Origin: Sanghuangporus weigelae
Taxonomy: Eukaryota; Basidiomycota; Agaricomycetes; Hymenochaetales; Hymenochaetaceae
Direction: 5' to 3'
DNA length: 64,000 nt
NCBI GenBank assembly: GCA_033182465.1
Contig: CP137329.1
Coordinates: 124,001 to 188,000, forward strand
Shown: positions 8,970 to 19,318 of the stretch, one piece after another
How positions within the stretch are numbered: the stretch's first letter is position 1
Layout: each line of letters begins with the position of its first letter
Translations under genes and position numbers: made by a program
The notes under the pieces: generated by a model
What the model saw: the letters and a program-made list of their open reading frames with translations, nothing else
Databases searched by the model: none
What the model was told of the DNA's origin: nothing

Positions 8970-11900
8970 GACCTCCATCGAACGAGACTGCGCGATGTGA
9001 GTGTGACAAGGGTGACGAGAAAGGTTTCAACAACCAGTGTTTCAAACCTCCTGGGTTCAACCCCAGTGAAGCGATGTACAATAAGCGATTGCCAATACAA
9101 GCATTGCATCCCCGATTACCTATTCGAGTGAAGGTTGGAACAAAGACCCTAGCAGTCAAAGCGTTAATCGATTCCGGAGCTACATGCAGCACGATACACC
9201 CCAACTTGGTACGACACTACAGCCTATTCAAAAAGAGGCTTGATCACCCTCGACCTTTGAATAATGCGGATGGAAGTCCCAACCAAGGAGGAGCAATCAC
9301 GCACGAGGTCTACACATTAATTTTTGATGGACCTAAACCGCAGCCACAAACGTTGGCAGTAGCAACCACAGGACAGGATCAAGTGATCCTAGGAATTGAC
9401 TATTTGGCCAAAGTCAATCCCGAAATTGATTGGAAGAATCAAGTATGGAATCGGAATGGTAATTCGATACCATTCGAGCTCAACGTCATACGAGCTACCA
9501 AGAAGCGAAGGCACAGGAAGCGCAAACGGAAACGGCAAACGAAAGGCAAACCTGACAAGACAAGACCTAGGCATAACACGAAGCAACAGGCTCAGGACAG
9601 AGACAACTATCGACACTCTGGAGCACCAGGAATAATATTTGCGCCAAGGAGAGACAACAATGGACACTCTCACGAAATGAAGCCACAAGCGAAGCCGGAA
9701 ACCAGACCAGCAACACCAAGACTGGAACAGGCAAAACAGATGCCAGAAGTGAAGAGTCCGAGCACGGAAAATATACCAGACTCTGCAACGAAACAGCCAC
9801 AACAGGAAACGGCAAACAAGCATCATCGAGATGAGGAGGAAATAAACTACACTCCCAAGCGATGGAAGAAACAGGCACCACAAGGAACGAGTATAGTGCA
9901 ACGACGACCAAGGCACATACCGAGACGGATGATCCCAGCACGGCAACTGTACCAGACATCCGAAGGTGAAACACAAGATGTAACAGGCAAGCATAGCCTA
10001 GACGAACAGGAGGAAATAAACGACTCTCCGAAACGTTGGAAGAAACAACCACCACAGAAGATACACCCACTGAGGCAAAACATGCCGGAAGATGAAGAAC
10101 TCTGGCCATCACCAGAAGAAAACCCGGGCATGAAGTATAGGATACGACCACGAAAGACACGGTATCCAGAGAAGCCAGTGGCAGGCATTATACGACCGAG
10201 AACGGCATCGTTAATGCGAGGAGCTAGTCCCACACCGAAGCGTACAAGATGGGCAGACAACGAAAGCGATATCGAGATGCAAGACGAGCAGGAGACAACA
10301 GAAGACACTCCTATGCACGATATAGAGCCAGAAGACATTGAAAGTCTTAGGACGACCAACCAACCAGCTACCCTTACCAGAAAGGAAGAGCTCGCTGCAA
10401 AGCTAGAGCTAGACATCAATCGAAACTGGTCACCAAGGCAGCAGAACCAAGTCTCACAGCCTCTGAACAAAGCGAGTTCAGTATCCCAGCAGTATTCTCA
10501 ACAAAAGGCAGCTGCAGAAGGACTGCTAGGAACACAGAAACGAGATTGGCGAAAACTCCTACCAAAGGAAATAGAAGACTACGCAGATGTCTTTGATCCT
10601 GACAAGTCAAGAAGGTTACCCAAGCATACGAAATGGGATATGGCGATTAACCTCAAAGAAGGAGTACCATTACCGAAACCAAGGCCTATTATCAAGCTCA
10701 CACGAGAAGAGCAGGCAGCACTCGATGCTTATGTCAAAGAGTTACTTGACAAAGGATGGATTGAAAAGGTTCAACCACATGAACCATGTCCGGTAGCAGC
10801 ACCAGTCTTCTTTGTAGGAAAGAAAGACGGAGGAGCACGAGCAGTAACCGATTACCGAGACATCAACGACACGACAGTATCAGATCCATACCCGATACCG
10901 ATCATGAGTGTTCTCCCAGAGAAACTGGAGAAAGGAAAATTCTTCTTTACACTCGACATGCGATCAGGTTACAACAACCTGCGAATCCGAGAAGGAGACG
11001 AGTGGAAGGCAGCATTCCGAGTTGGCAATGCAGTCTACAAGCCAAAGGTCATGATGTTTGGAATGAAGAACTCACCTGCAGTATTCCAACGATTCATGAA
11101 TGACAACTTCGAATATTGGCTCAGGACAGAAGAAGCACTCAACTATTTGGACGACCTTATTGGTCAAGCACAAACTGAAGAGGAACATTGGAAACTCCTC
11201 AGGGCAATTCTACAGAAATGCCGAGAGCTCGACATTTACCTCAAAATCGAGAAATGTCACTTCCTCCAAACCCAGCTTGACTACTTGGGATTTGTAGTAG
11301 GAACGAAAGGCATCCAGATGGATCCTTATAAGCTCAAAGCTATTCACGAATGGCCAGTGCCAAAGACGAAACGACAAGTTCGAAAGTTCCAAGGATTTTG
11401 TAACTTCTACCGAAGATTCATCAGGAACTATGCCGATACATTCGCACCTATTGGCGACCTTATCAAAAAGGATCGCAAGTTCATATGGGCAGAGGCACAA
11501 GATAAGGCATTCGAAAGTATCAAGAAGGCATTCGAAACGGAAGTCGCATTGGCAATGCCAAAGCCAGACAAACCATATACATTGGAAACCGATGCATCCG
11601 ATGTAGCGATTGGTGCAGTCTTACAACAAGAAGACAACCAAGGAGAACTGAGACCTTTAGGTTTCATGTCGAAAACTCTAACGAACACCCAACGAAACTA
11701 TCCGACGCATGACAAAGAGATGCTAGCAATCATGGAAGCACTCAAGCATTGGAGACACCTATTGGAGGGAACCAAAGAACCAGTAACAATCCGAAGCGAT
11801 CATGCAAACCTCCGATACTTCATGACAGCTCAGAATCTATCGAGACGCCAAGCAAGATGGGCACTAGAGTTATCACGATATAACTTCAAGATTCTCCATT

Positions 11901-13552
11901 GGCCAGGCAAGAAGAACCAAGCTGACGAGCTATCACGACGATCCGACTATATGCCAGAGGACAAGGACAACTTAGGAGTTACCTTGTTACCTCCTGATAC
12001 GATCAAGCAACAAACATTGCGACGCACAGAGATCAACGGTCTATACAAGCTAGAAACTGAAATGGTCACCATCTCTGATCCTATTATCCGAACGATCAAG
12101 AGGAACTACAATACCGAGGAGGCTAAGAAGGAAATTCAGGCGATCAAGCAGAGCAACGGCTACAGTTACAGGAACGGCTTGCACTACGTAACCAATGCAT
12201 TATATATCCCGCCGTCCGCCAACCTACGAGCGTTGCTAATCCGAAGGCGCCATGATCACAAACTTGCAGGCCACCCAGGAGCAGAAAAGACCATAGAGCT
12301 TGTAAAGCGATCATACTATTGGCCGAAGATGGAAGAAATGATCCGAGCATATACCGCAACCTGCGACATATGTCAGCGTGCAAAACCGATTCGACAGTTT
12401 CGAAATCCGCCGCTCCAACCGTTGGAGGCACCACATCAACCATGGGAAACCATAACCTGTGACCTGATTACCGACTTACCAGTCAGCAATGAAGGCTACA
12501 GTGCGATACTCGTTATAGTGGACAAACTCACTAAAATGGGGAAGTTCATTCCTTGCCAAGGAATACCCAATGCTAAGCAGTTGGCACGTTTGTTCCGCCA
12601 ACATGTCTTCAAATACTACGGGGCCCCTAAACGAGTAATCTCCGACCGAGGTAGCAACTTCACCGCGCAATTCCTCAAGGAGTTCTGCAGACTCATCGAT
12701 GTCGATTGGAAAACTAGTACAGCGTATCATCCACAAACCGATGGTCAAACCGAGCGACTAAATCAAGAGCTTGAACAATACTTACGCTGCTATGTGTCCT
12801 ACCGACAAACAGATTGGGCAGAGTACATCGATATAGCAGAATTCGCCTACAACAACAGGAAGCACAGTACTACACATCAGTCACCATTCTATACACTGTA
12901 TGGATGGCATCCTCACCTGGACGTTGCGGAGACCGGTGATTCAAACGTCCCAGAAGCAATAAATCACCTAGAGGAGCTTCGACAAGTACAGCAAGAAGCC
13001 TATAATTCGATTAGGCAAGCGAATGAGGCAATGAAGCTTTATGCAGACCTGCATCGAGGCAGACTGCCAGAGTACAAGCCAGGAGACGAAGTGTTACTAG
13101 ACATGAGGAATCTCAGTCGATTGGAACCAATGAAGAAACTTGCAATGAAATGGGCAGGGCCTTATAAAGTCGAGAAGGCAGTCGGACAAGTGTCATTCAG
13201 ATTACGCTTACCCGAAACCCTTCCGATCCACCCAGTGTTTCATGCGAGTCTTCTCAGGCCTTACAAACGAAAGGAATACCCTGGAAGACCCACTTTGGAT
13301 GAACCACCACCTATTGAAGTGGAGGGAGAAGCAGAGTACGAAGTGGAGACGATTCATAACACAAGACGTCATCGGAGCAAGGTCCAATACCTTATCCAAT
13401 GGAAAGGATACCAGGAGCGAACATGGGAGCCACTTGACAACCTCAAGAATTCCTATCAAATGATCGAAGCATTCCATAAAAAGTATCCTCAGGCAATCCA
13501 GCCACCGAACCTTAACCAATGGATCGCCGCACGAAAACGAATGAGGCAATAG
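8957..13552 (+). CDS. pol: Pol polyprotein: protease, RT, RNase H, integrase, chromodomain
   Basis: The pol frame is open from the frameshift site; its first ATG is 9074, which gives 1492 aa. Numbered from that Met: an aspartic protease with ALIDSGATCST (about 31-41), then a basic, Pro/Gln-rich linker of about 350 residues. Next come reverse transcriptase with the YLDD active site (about 691), RNase H with ETDASD (about 838), and integrase with an HHCC zinc finger (HDHKLAGHPG, CDICQ), the D,D,E core (about 1128, 1189, 1225) and a GPY-type module (KWAGPYKV). A C-terminal chromodomain (about 1422-1475; YLIQWKGY, TWEPLDNL) would steer integration to marked chromatin. No stop or frameshift was seen, so pol looks functional. 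The extended linker between protease and RT is unusual. Confidence 0.95.
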   Translation, partial: GKRLRPPSNETARCECDKGDEKGFNNQCFKPPGFNPSEAMYNKRLPIQALHPRLPIRVKVGTKTLAVKALIDSGATCSTIHPNLVRHYSLFKKRLDHPRPLNNADGSPNQGGAITHEVYTLIFDGPKPQPQTLAVATTGQDQVILGIDYLAKVNPEIDWKNQVWNRNGNSIPFELNVIRATKKRRHRKRKRKRQTKGKPDKTRPRHNTKQQAQDRDNYRHSGAPGIIFAPRRDNNGHSHEMKPQAKPETRPATPRLEQAKQMPEVKSPSTENIPDSATKQPQQETANKHHRDEEEINYTPKRWKKQAPQGTSIVQRRPRHIPRRMIPARQLYQTSEGETQDVTGKHSLDEQEEINDSPKRWKKQPPQKIHPLRQNMPEDEELWPSPEENPGMKYRIRPRKTRYPEKPVAGIIRPRTASLMRGASPTPKRTRWADNESDIEMQDEQETTEDTPMHDIEPEDIESLRTTNQPATLTRKEELAAKLELDINRNWSPRQQNQVSQPLNKASSVSQQYSQQKAAAEGLLGTQKRDWRKLLPKEIEDYADVFDPDKSRRLPKHTKWDMAINLKEGVPLPKPRPIIKLTREEQAALDAYVKELLDKGWIEKVQPHEPCPVAAPVFFVGKKDGGARAVTDYRDINDTTVSDPYPIPIMSVLPEKLEKGKFFFTLDMRSGYNNLRIREGDEWKAAFRVGNAVYKPKVMMFGMKNSPAVFQRFMNDNFEYWLRTEEALNYLDDLIGQAQTEEEHWKLLRAILQKCRELDIYLKIEKCHFLQTQLDYLGFVVGTKGIQMDPYKLKAIHEWPVPKTKRQVRKFQGFCNFYRRFIRNYADTFAPIGDLIKKDRKFIWAEAQDKAFESIKKAFETEVALAMPKPDKPYTLETDASDVAIGAVLQQEDNQGELRPLGFMSKTLTNTQRNYPTHDKEMLAIMEALKHWRHLLEGTKEPVTIRSDHANLRYFMTAQNLSRRQARWALELSRYNFKILHWPGKKNQADELSRRSDYMPEDKDNLGVTLLPPDTIKQQTLRRTEINGLYKLETEMVTISDPIIRTIKRNYNTEEAKKEIQAIKQSNGYSYRNGLHYVTNALYIPPSANLRALLIRRRHDHKLAGHPGAEKTIELVKRSYYWPKMEEMIRAYTATCDICQRAKPIRQFRNPPLQPLEAPHQPWETITCDLITDLPVSNEGYSAILVIVDKLTKMGKFIPCQGIPNAKQLARLFRQHVFKYYGAPKRVISDRGSNFTAQFLKEFCRLIDVDWKTSTAYHPQTDGQTERLNQELEQYLRCYVSYRQTDWAEYIDIAEFAYNNRKHSTTHQSPFYTLYGWHPHLDVAETGDSNVPEAINHLEELRQVQQEAYNSIRQANEAMKLYADLHRGRLPEYKPGDEVLLDMRNLSRLEPMKKLAMKWAGPYKVEKAVGQVSFRLRLPETLPIHPVFHASLLRPYKRKEYPGRPTLDEPPPIEVEGEAEYEVETIHNTRRHRSKVQYLIQWKGYQERTWEPLDNLKNSYQMIEAFHKKYPQAIQPPNLNQWIAARKRMRQ

Positions 13553-13727
13553 TTGCATCACATGCACTCCACCCGATGGAGCCGCTTATGGATCCACAAT
13601 AGAGACGATAAGTAAGGTCCCCAATGACCTTACCAAGCGATGACATCAATGTGGCACACCAAAGCGAGAGCAGAGATAGAAGAATTAGGCAAGACATCGC
13701 CGACATACCAACAAGATGGTATAAAAC

Positions 13728-14804
13728 ATGGAGAACTTCGAGCTAAGGAACAACAACTCGAATCTCAACAGCTCTACTTCACTGCAGACGAACCACTACT
13801 CAGCTATGCCTATTTTCGACGAGCTACATGCATTCTGTCAACCAGAAGATGCACCAGAATGGACATTTACACTCAGGCCACCGACCGAACGTTATCAATG
13901 GCCACAGCTGTGCAATCGATTCAACGAAGAGAACTACGAAGATGAGATTGTACCCCTATGCCCAGGGAAGTACTTCGATGATCTATTCGACAAGTGGAAC
14001 GCAGTCCACCACAACCGAGACGAAATACCCCACCTTATGATGGCGAATCACTCAGACGAGTGGTTATTCAAACTCAGTAACCCTCGAGACGCAGCATTAC
14101 GCCGACTCAATGATGATGCATTTCTAACCTACGCGATCGAACTCGAAACACAAGCATTACATCGAGGCAAGATCGACTTTAGGCACGAAACGACATACAA
14201 GAACATCATGGGCATCTATCATTCGGCAATTCAAATTTGCGCCTACCGACGAGACATGACTACCGCAATTCTTAACCGAATGATGCGATGGAGTCACTAT
14301 CATCCGATGAGCATCGATGCGATGAAGTACATTATATACATAGCCGACCAGACGGGCTTCTATGCATCCCACACCATGCAGTTCATGACGGTACTCAACA
14401 TGACGAAGTATTACGAAGGAACGAGATACCGAACGGTTATTGAAGCGAGGAACTCTACTACGGACGAGGTACCACTCGACAACATCGAGCACCACGTAGT
14501 CGAAGGCAAAGAGGTTAACTACGACCCTCATTACCTTATGGAACTCAACAACCGAGAGGAAGAAGCCAGAGAAAAACTACAGGCTACACGACACCCCTTG
14601 CTGGAAGATCTGATGATCTCAGTCTACCAGTACCCGAACGAACTCTACCAGCCGGACGAGATGCTTACTATGTCGGAACAGGAGGACATGTACATACACT
14701 CCGACGATACAGAGTCAAGTGAAGAAGGTGAAAGTAGGGAACTATATACCCCAGCGAACTCGGCCCAGACTACACCTGAGGCTGAAGAATCCGAAGAATT
14801 GTAA
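13728..14804 (+). CDS. Gypsy element post-pol ORF, 358 aa, unknown
   Basis: This open frame begins about 175 nt after the pol stop. The product is acidic, with many aromatic and His residues. The body is mostly helical (for example DDAFLTYAIELETQALHRG and AILNRMMRWSHYHP), and the tail is Ser/Glu-rich. It has no signal peptide or membrane span, so it is not an envelope protein by sequence, although it occupies the envelope position. No intron linking it to pol was found, so it would need a subgenomic or spliced RNA. Codon use resembles that of gag and pol in the element. Confidence 0.55.
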   Translation: MENFELRNNNSNLNSSTSLQTNHYSAMPIFDELHAFCQPEDAPEWTFTLRPPTERYQWPQLCNRFNEENYEDEIVPLCPGKYFDDLFDKWNAVHHNRDEIPHLMMANHSDEWLFKLSNPRDAALRRLNDDAFLTYAIELETQALHRGKIDFRHETTYKNIMGIYHSAIQICAYRRDMTTAILNRMMRWSHYHPMSIDAMKYIIYIADQTGFYASHTMQFMTVLNMTKYYEGTRYRTVIEARNSTTDEVPLDNIEHHVVEGKEVNYDPHYLMELNNREEEAREKLQATRHPLLEDLMISVYQYPNELYQPDEMLTMSEQEDMYIHSDDTESSEEGESRELYTPANSAQTTPEAEESEEL

Positions 14805-15360
14805 ACAACTCTTCTTTTATGCAACCCCTTTCCCATATCGTGACCCGACATGGTCAATTATGCATTTCATTCTTACCTTATGATATTTATGGTCACATCC
14901 GACCAAATTATGCTTTATGCACCTCTTTATTTCACGCTTATTCGGCCAACCAGCACAGATGAAGCACTATGCAGAAGTGTCAAAGAACCTACAAGGGCCT
15001 AGACATTTTGTATATTGTTTTATTGTGCCGGCTCCGAATTAGCAGATTATGCCTACCTTTTATTATCCTCTATGCAACGGAGAAGCCAAAAGTTTACGTG
15101 AAGTCACTCCCTTGCATCATGCTAGGATGTGCCTTCACGCTGAAAGACACTCCAATTACACTCTTTCTTCGAAAAACTCCATTTGGGGGTTGAAGAGCCG
15201 TAGGTAAACACCTGGAACTTCACTCCCAAATTGGTATAAAACTTATTCATTAACGACGTAATGATTTTAATGACTTTATAATTTCTTTCTTATCACTTTC
15301 AATTGCGTCATATTCTTTACATGATGCACATTTCATATTCATATCCCTTCCCACCACCCT
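14805..15360. other. Gypsy internal non-coding stretch
   Basis: About 550 bp lie between the post-pol ORF stop and the antisense gene. The sequence is AT-rich with no convincing frame. It would hold the 3' untranslated parts of both converging genes. Confidence 0.5.
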
Positions 15361-15676
15361 TTACAAGTCAATGTCTTCCCAGACACCCTTTTCACGACGT
15401 TCCTGCGAAGCAATACCTGCATTTTCGACGACTGGATCAATATCCTCAACGTCATAACCGAGCGCGAGGTGAACTCGAAGCGCGACAGTAGTAACATCGC
15501 GCTGGAACGATTGCATTTCGAAGTCAGCCTCCTAGAGGATGATTAACAACTTGAAACGGCACAGAGCATGCATCACTTACCTGAGCACGCCTCTTACGCT
15601 CCAAAATCCAATGATTTATGCCGAAAATCGCGACAATAACGACAAAAACAGTAACAGCAGCGGCGACTTTCGACAT
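15361..15676 (-). CDS. Antisense spliced gene for an 88-aa single-pass membrane protein
   Basis: On the minus strand, exon 1 (15581..15676) and exon 2 (15361..15531) flank a 49-nt intron (15532..15580) with GTAAGT and CTAG ends. Splicing removes an in-frame run-on and gives one clean 88-codon frame. Residues 3-20 are a strong hydrophobic helix (VAAAVTVFVVIVAIFGI), followed by a positive stop-transfer patch (RKRRAQ). The remaining 55 residues are soluble and acidic at the end (VWEDIDL). An upstream in-frame Met (15709) is possible. The promoter would lie in or near the 3' LTR, reading inward. I know no family for it. Matching donor, acceptor, phase and topology argue against chance, but transcription is unproven. 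Confidence 0.55.
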
Positions 15677-15786
15677 TTTGGAGCAGAGATGATGATGGTT
15701 TGATAGCAAAAATCAACCATCACTAGGCGACCCTTTATCCGAGCTTTCTCACGGATTAGGATGAACATTTCTCCGAAAGTTCATCT

Positions 15787-15800
15787 TAGGGGGGGTGTAG
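15787..15800 (+). other. Polypurine tract
   Basis: A purine run containing AGGGGGGG followed by TGTAG abuts the 3' LTR start at 15801. This is the expected site for plus-strand DNA priming in LTR retrotransposons. Confidence 0.75.
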
Positions 15801-17313
15801 TGAAAGGATCCGCTCAAAAAACTCGCATCAGGATCGACACGATCAACAGATCTACACGATCAGCTTTCCAAACGCGACCGGTAACCAAGCCAGCTATCAA
15901 AGGCCCAAGCAATCGAACGGCCTAGGCAACAGTAACCCGTTACCACCCGAGCGCTAGAAGCACCGAAGCGGATACGTAATCCCGCTAACAGCTAACACCG
16001 CCGACCGCCTATTACCGCGGACTACCACTCTAACGCCGCCGACCAAGCAACCAGAGCGACCTCGATCAAAAGAAGCGATCAAACTTCTTAGAAGTCCAGA
16101 AGCACAACTACTAAAGCCTAAACGCTAAAAGGCTAAAGGCTAATAAGGTTTATGGAGACCTCACTGGCATTTCAGCACTGTCAAGTCTGTGCACGAGTTT
16201 ACATGGTCCTTTATGAAGTATACTACTTAGTATGCACGGCAACGGTTGGTACGCGTGACTGTCACATCGAAACCGAGCGACACCTTCAGGATACAATGCA
16301 TTCCAATCCACCAAGCCCAATAGTACCCAAGAAACGAGAGGAACTCACGATCACAACTCGGACCCCTCGAACTGCGAACCCGATAACTTGGAGAATGATT
16401 GGATGGTATAGACCGGAGTTGCACACACCATGTCCAGCATCTACGATACAGGCAAACCTTTATTTACCGAGAGATGCGAACCTGGAAACCAAGCAATTAC
16501 AACTCCTTATACAACGAAGGATATGGCGCTACATTCGTGATATACGATACGAAGGCAAAGCATGGCTAGTCACCAGAACCCAGCAGAACCCACCAGCAGA
16601 GCTTATGCAGTTCATGATATGCCTTGGACCATACTCTACACCGACCCGACACCTTAACACTGACGTGCGAGTTATGCTTACCCTCGCTGGGCCTCGAGAT
16701 GAATTCCGAAGAATCACATACCGAGCAGCCTACATCGCTCCAAGAGCAAAGATGCCACTCAATGACGGCAATGACATCGTTATGGAGTACTGACAGTGGA
16801 GCATTCCATATCGGAGCAACACCTCTATTGTCTCAGTCAGCAACTCCAAAGAATTCTGTCATAGTGGAGACGACCTTACAAAGATTGGAGCAAAGTGGAG
16901 CGAAGCGCAGCAGGATGACAAAGGAACAGATGTAGTGGTGGAGGAAAGTGGAGTAAAGTGGAGACAGGATGAGTAAGAAATAGGACGGAAAATGGAATAT
17001 CTGGGAGCATAAATAGTTGTAGGATTAGGCCCTCATTTCCCCATCTTTCGATCCTCTTAACACACTGGTGTAAAGCTTGCCCTACAGCGAGCTATTACTG
17101 TGTGCTTTGTACTATCACGCCTCTTGGAGATCCCAATCTGCTTTACTATTACCTCGTATCTGAAAGCATCCATAACTCGGACCGTGACTAAGAAGGCTAG
17201 TAAGGGACCGCGTGGTACAGCCAGACGTGGGTAGATAAGATCACCTCTGCACAACACACCGCTGCTTAGGCAAAAGGATCAAACCGGTGTAACCCCGGGC
17301 CTACTTCCTAACA
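15801..17313 (+). repeat. 3' LTR of the Gypsy element
   Basis: This is 1513 bp, the same length as the 5' LTR. Two differences were noticed by eye: one T/C in ACAT(C)TCTATTG near 16822 and one A/G in TTGGAGATCC near 17128. The near identity dates the insertion as recent. The target duplication CTTAC follows. Confidence 0.95.
16152..16793 (+). CDS. U3-borne ORF of the 3' LTR, 213 aa
   Basis: This is the second, identical copy of the U3 frame at 5356..5997. In the 3' LTR it lies before the polyadenylation region of the genomic RNA, so it could be present at the 3' end of element transcripts. Unknown function and no domain recognised. Confidence 0.4.
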   Translation: METSLAFQHCQVCARVYMVLYEVYYLVCTATVGTRDCHIETERHLQDTMHSNPPSPIVPKKREELTITTRTPRTANPITWRMIGWYRPELHTPCPASTIQANLYLPRDANLETKQLQLLIQRRIWRYIRDIRYEGKAWLVTRTQQNPPAELMQFMICLGPYSTPTRHLNTDVRVMLTLAGPRDEFRRITYRAAYIAPRAKMPLNDGNDIVMEY

Positions 17314-17796
17314 CTTACTAGCCTTCCTAGTCGCGGTCCGAGTTATGGATGCTTTCAGATACGAGGTGATAGTAAAGCAGATTGGGATTTCCAAGAGGCG
17401 TGATAGTACAAAGCACACAGTAATAGTCTGGTTAGGACTTTACACCAGTGTGTTAAGAGGATCGAAAGATGGAGAAATAAGGGCCTAATCCTACAGCTAT
17501 TTATACTCCCAGATATTCCATTTTCCGTCCTATTTCTTACTCATCCTGTCTCCACTTTACTCCACTTTTCTCTACCATTACATCTGTTCCTTTGTCATCC
17601 TGCTGCGCTTTGCTCCACTTTGCTCCAATCTTTGTAAGGTCATCTCCACTATGATAGTATTCTGTGGAGTTGCTAACTGAGACAATAAAGGTGGTGCTTC
17701 GATATGGAATGCTCCACTGTCAGTACTCCATCATGATGTCATTGCTGTCATTGAGTGGCATCTTTGCTCTTGGAGCGATGTAGGCTGCTCGGTATG

Positions 17797-19318
17797 TGAA
17801 AGGATCCGCTCAAAAACTCGCATCAGGATCGACGCGATCAGCAGATCCACACGATCAGCTTTCCAAACATGACCGGTAACCAAGCCAGCTATCATGGGCC
17901 CAAGCGATCGAGCGGCCTAGGCAACAGTAACCCATTACCACCCGAACGCTAGAAGCACCGAAGCGGATACGTAATCCTGCTAACAGCTAACACCGCCAAC
18001 CGCCTATTACTGCGGACTACCACTCTAACGCCGCCGACCAAGCAACCAGAGCGACCTTGATTAAAAGAAGCGATCAAACTTCTTAGAAGTCCAGAAGCAC
18101 AACTACTAAAGCCTAAACGCTAAAAGGCTAAAGGCTAATAAGGTTTATGGAGACCTCACTGGCATTTCAGCACTGTCAAGTCTGTGCACAAGTTTACATG
18201 GTCCTTTATGAAGTATACTACATAGTATGCACGGCAACAGTGGGCACGCGTGACTGTCACATCGAAACCGAGTGACACCTTCAAGATACAATGCATTCCA
18301 ATCCACCAAACCCAATAGTACCCAAGAAACGAGAGGAACTCACGATCACAACTCAAACCCCTCGAACTGCGAACCTGATAACCTGGAGAATGATTGGATG
18401 GTATAGACCAGAGTTGCACACACCATGTCCAGCATCTACGATACAGGCAAACCTTTATTTACCGAGAGATGCGAACCTGGAGACCAAGCAATTATAACTC
18501 CTTATACAATGAAGGATATGGCGCTACATTCGAGATATACGATACGAAGGCAAAGCATGGCTAGTCACCAGAACCCAGCAGAACCCGCCAGCAGAGCTTA
18601 TGCAGTTCATGATATGCCTTGGACCATACTCTACACCGACCCGACACCTTAACACCGACGTGCAAGTTATGCTTACCCTCGCTGGACCTTGAGATGAATT
18701 CCAAAGAATCACATACCGAGCAGCCTACATCGCTCCAAGAGCAAAGATGCCACTCAATGACGGCAATGACATCGTTATGGAGTACTGACAGTGGAGCATT
18801 CCACATCGGAACACCACCTCTATTATCTCAGTCAGCAACTCCACAGAATTCTGTCATAGTGGAGACGACCTTACAAAGACTGGAGCAAAGTGGAGCAAAG
18901 CGCAGCAGGATGACAAAGGAACAGATGTAATGGTGGAGAAAGGTGGAGAAAAGTGGAGTAAAGTGGAGACAGAATGAGTAAGAAATAGGACGGAAAATGG
19001 AATATCTGGGAGCATAAATAGTTGTAGGATTAGGCCCTCATTTCCCCATCTTTCGATCCTCTTAACACACTGGTGTAAAGCTTGCCCTACAGTGAGCTAT
19101 TACTGTGTGCTTTGTACTATCACGCCTCTTGGAAATCCCAATCTGCTTTACTATCACCTCGTATCTGAAAGCATCCATAACTCGGACCGCGACTAGGAAG
19201 GCTAGTAAGGGACCGCGTGGTACAGCCAGACGTGGGTAGATAAGATCACCTCTGCACAACATACCGCTGCTTAGGCAAAAGGATCGAACCGGTGTAACCC
19301 CGGGCCTACTCCCTAACA
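17797..19318 (+). mobile_element. Solo LTR, plus strand
   Basis: This 1522-bp LTR of the same family begins TGAAAGG and ends CTAACA, with the target duplication GTATG on both sides (17792-17796 and 19319-19323). It lies inside the older minus-strand LTR. The U3 frame is broken by a TGA about 42 codons in. It probably formed by LTR-LTR recombination that removed the internal region. Confidence 0.9.

Larger units (their letters stand above)
5005..17313 (+). mobile_element. Full-length Ty3/Gypsy chromovirus LTR retrotransposon
   Basis: The element is 12,309 bp with two 1513-bp LTRs that begin TGAAAGG and end CTAACA. It is flanked by the 5-bp target duplication CTTAC (5000-5004 and 17314-17318). 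The LTRs are nearly identical (I noticed only two differences by eye), so the insertion is recent. The internal order is primer-binding site, ORF1, ORF2, gag, pol (protease, RT, RNase H, integrase, chromodomain), a post-pol ORF, an antisense membrane-protein gene and a polypurine tract. Integrase after RNase H is the Ty3/Gypsy order, and the C-terminal chromodomain marks a chromovirus. At over 12 kb it is long for the group, because of 1.5-kb LTRs and the extra frames. Gag carries an in-frame TAG, so this copy may be non-autonomous. Confidence 0.95.

Noticed and set aside
8866-10610. Long minus-strand frames opposite pol (up to about 200 codons)
   Set aside because: They are shadows of the strongly biased pol linker sequence, with low-complexity translation and no domain.
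13728-14804. Envelope gene after pol
   Set aside because: No signal peptide, membrane helix or cleavage motif is present.
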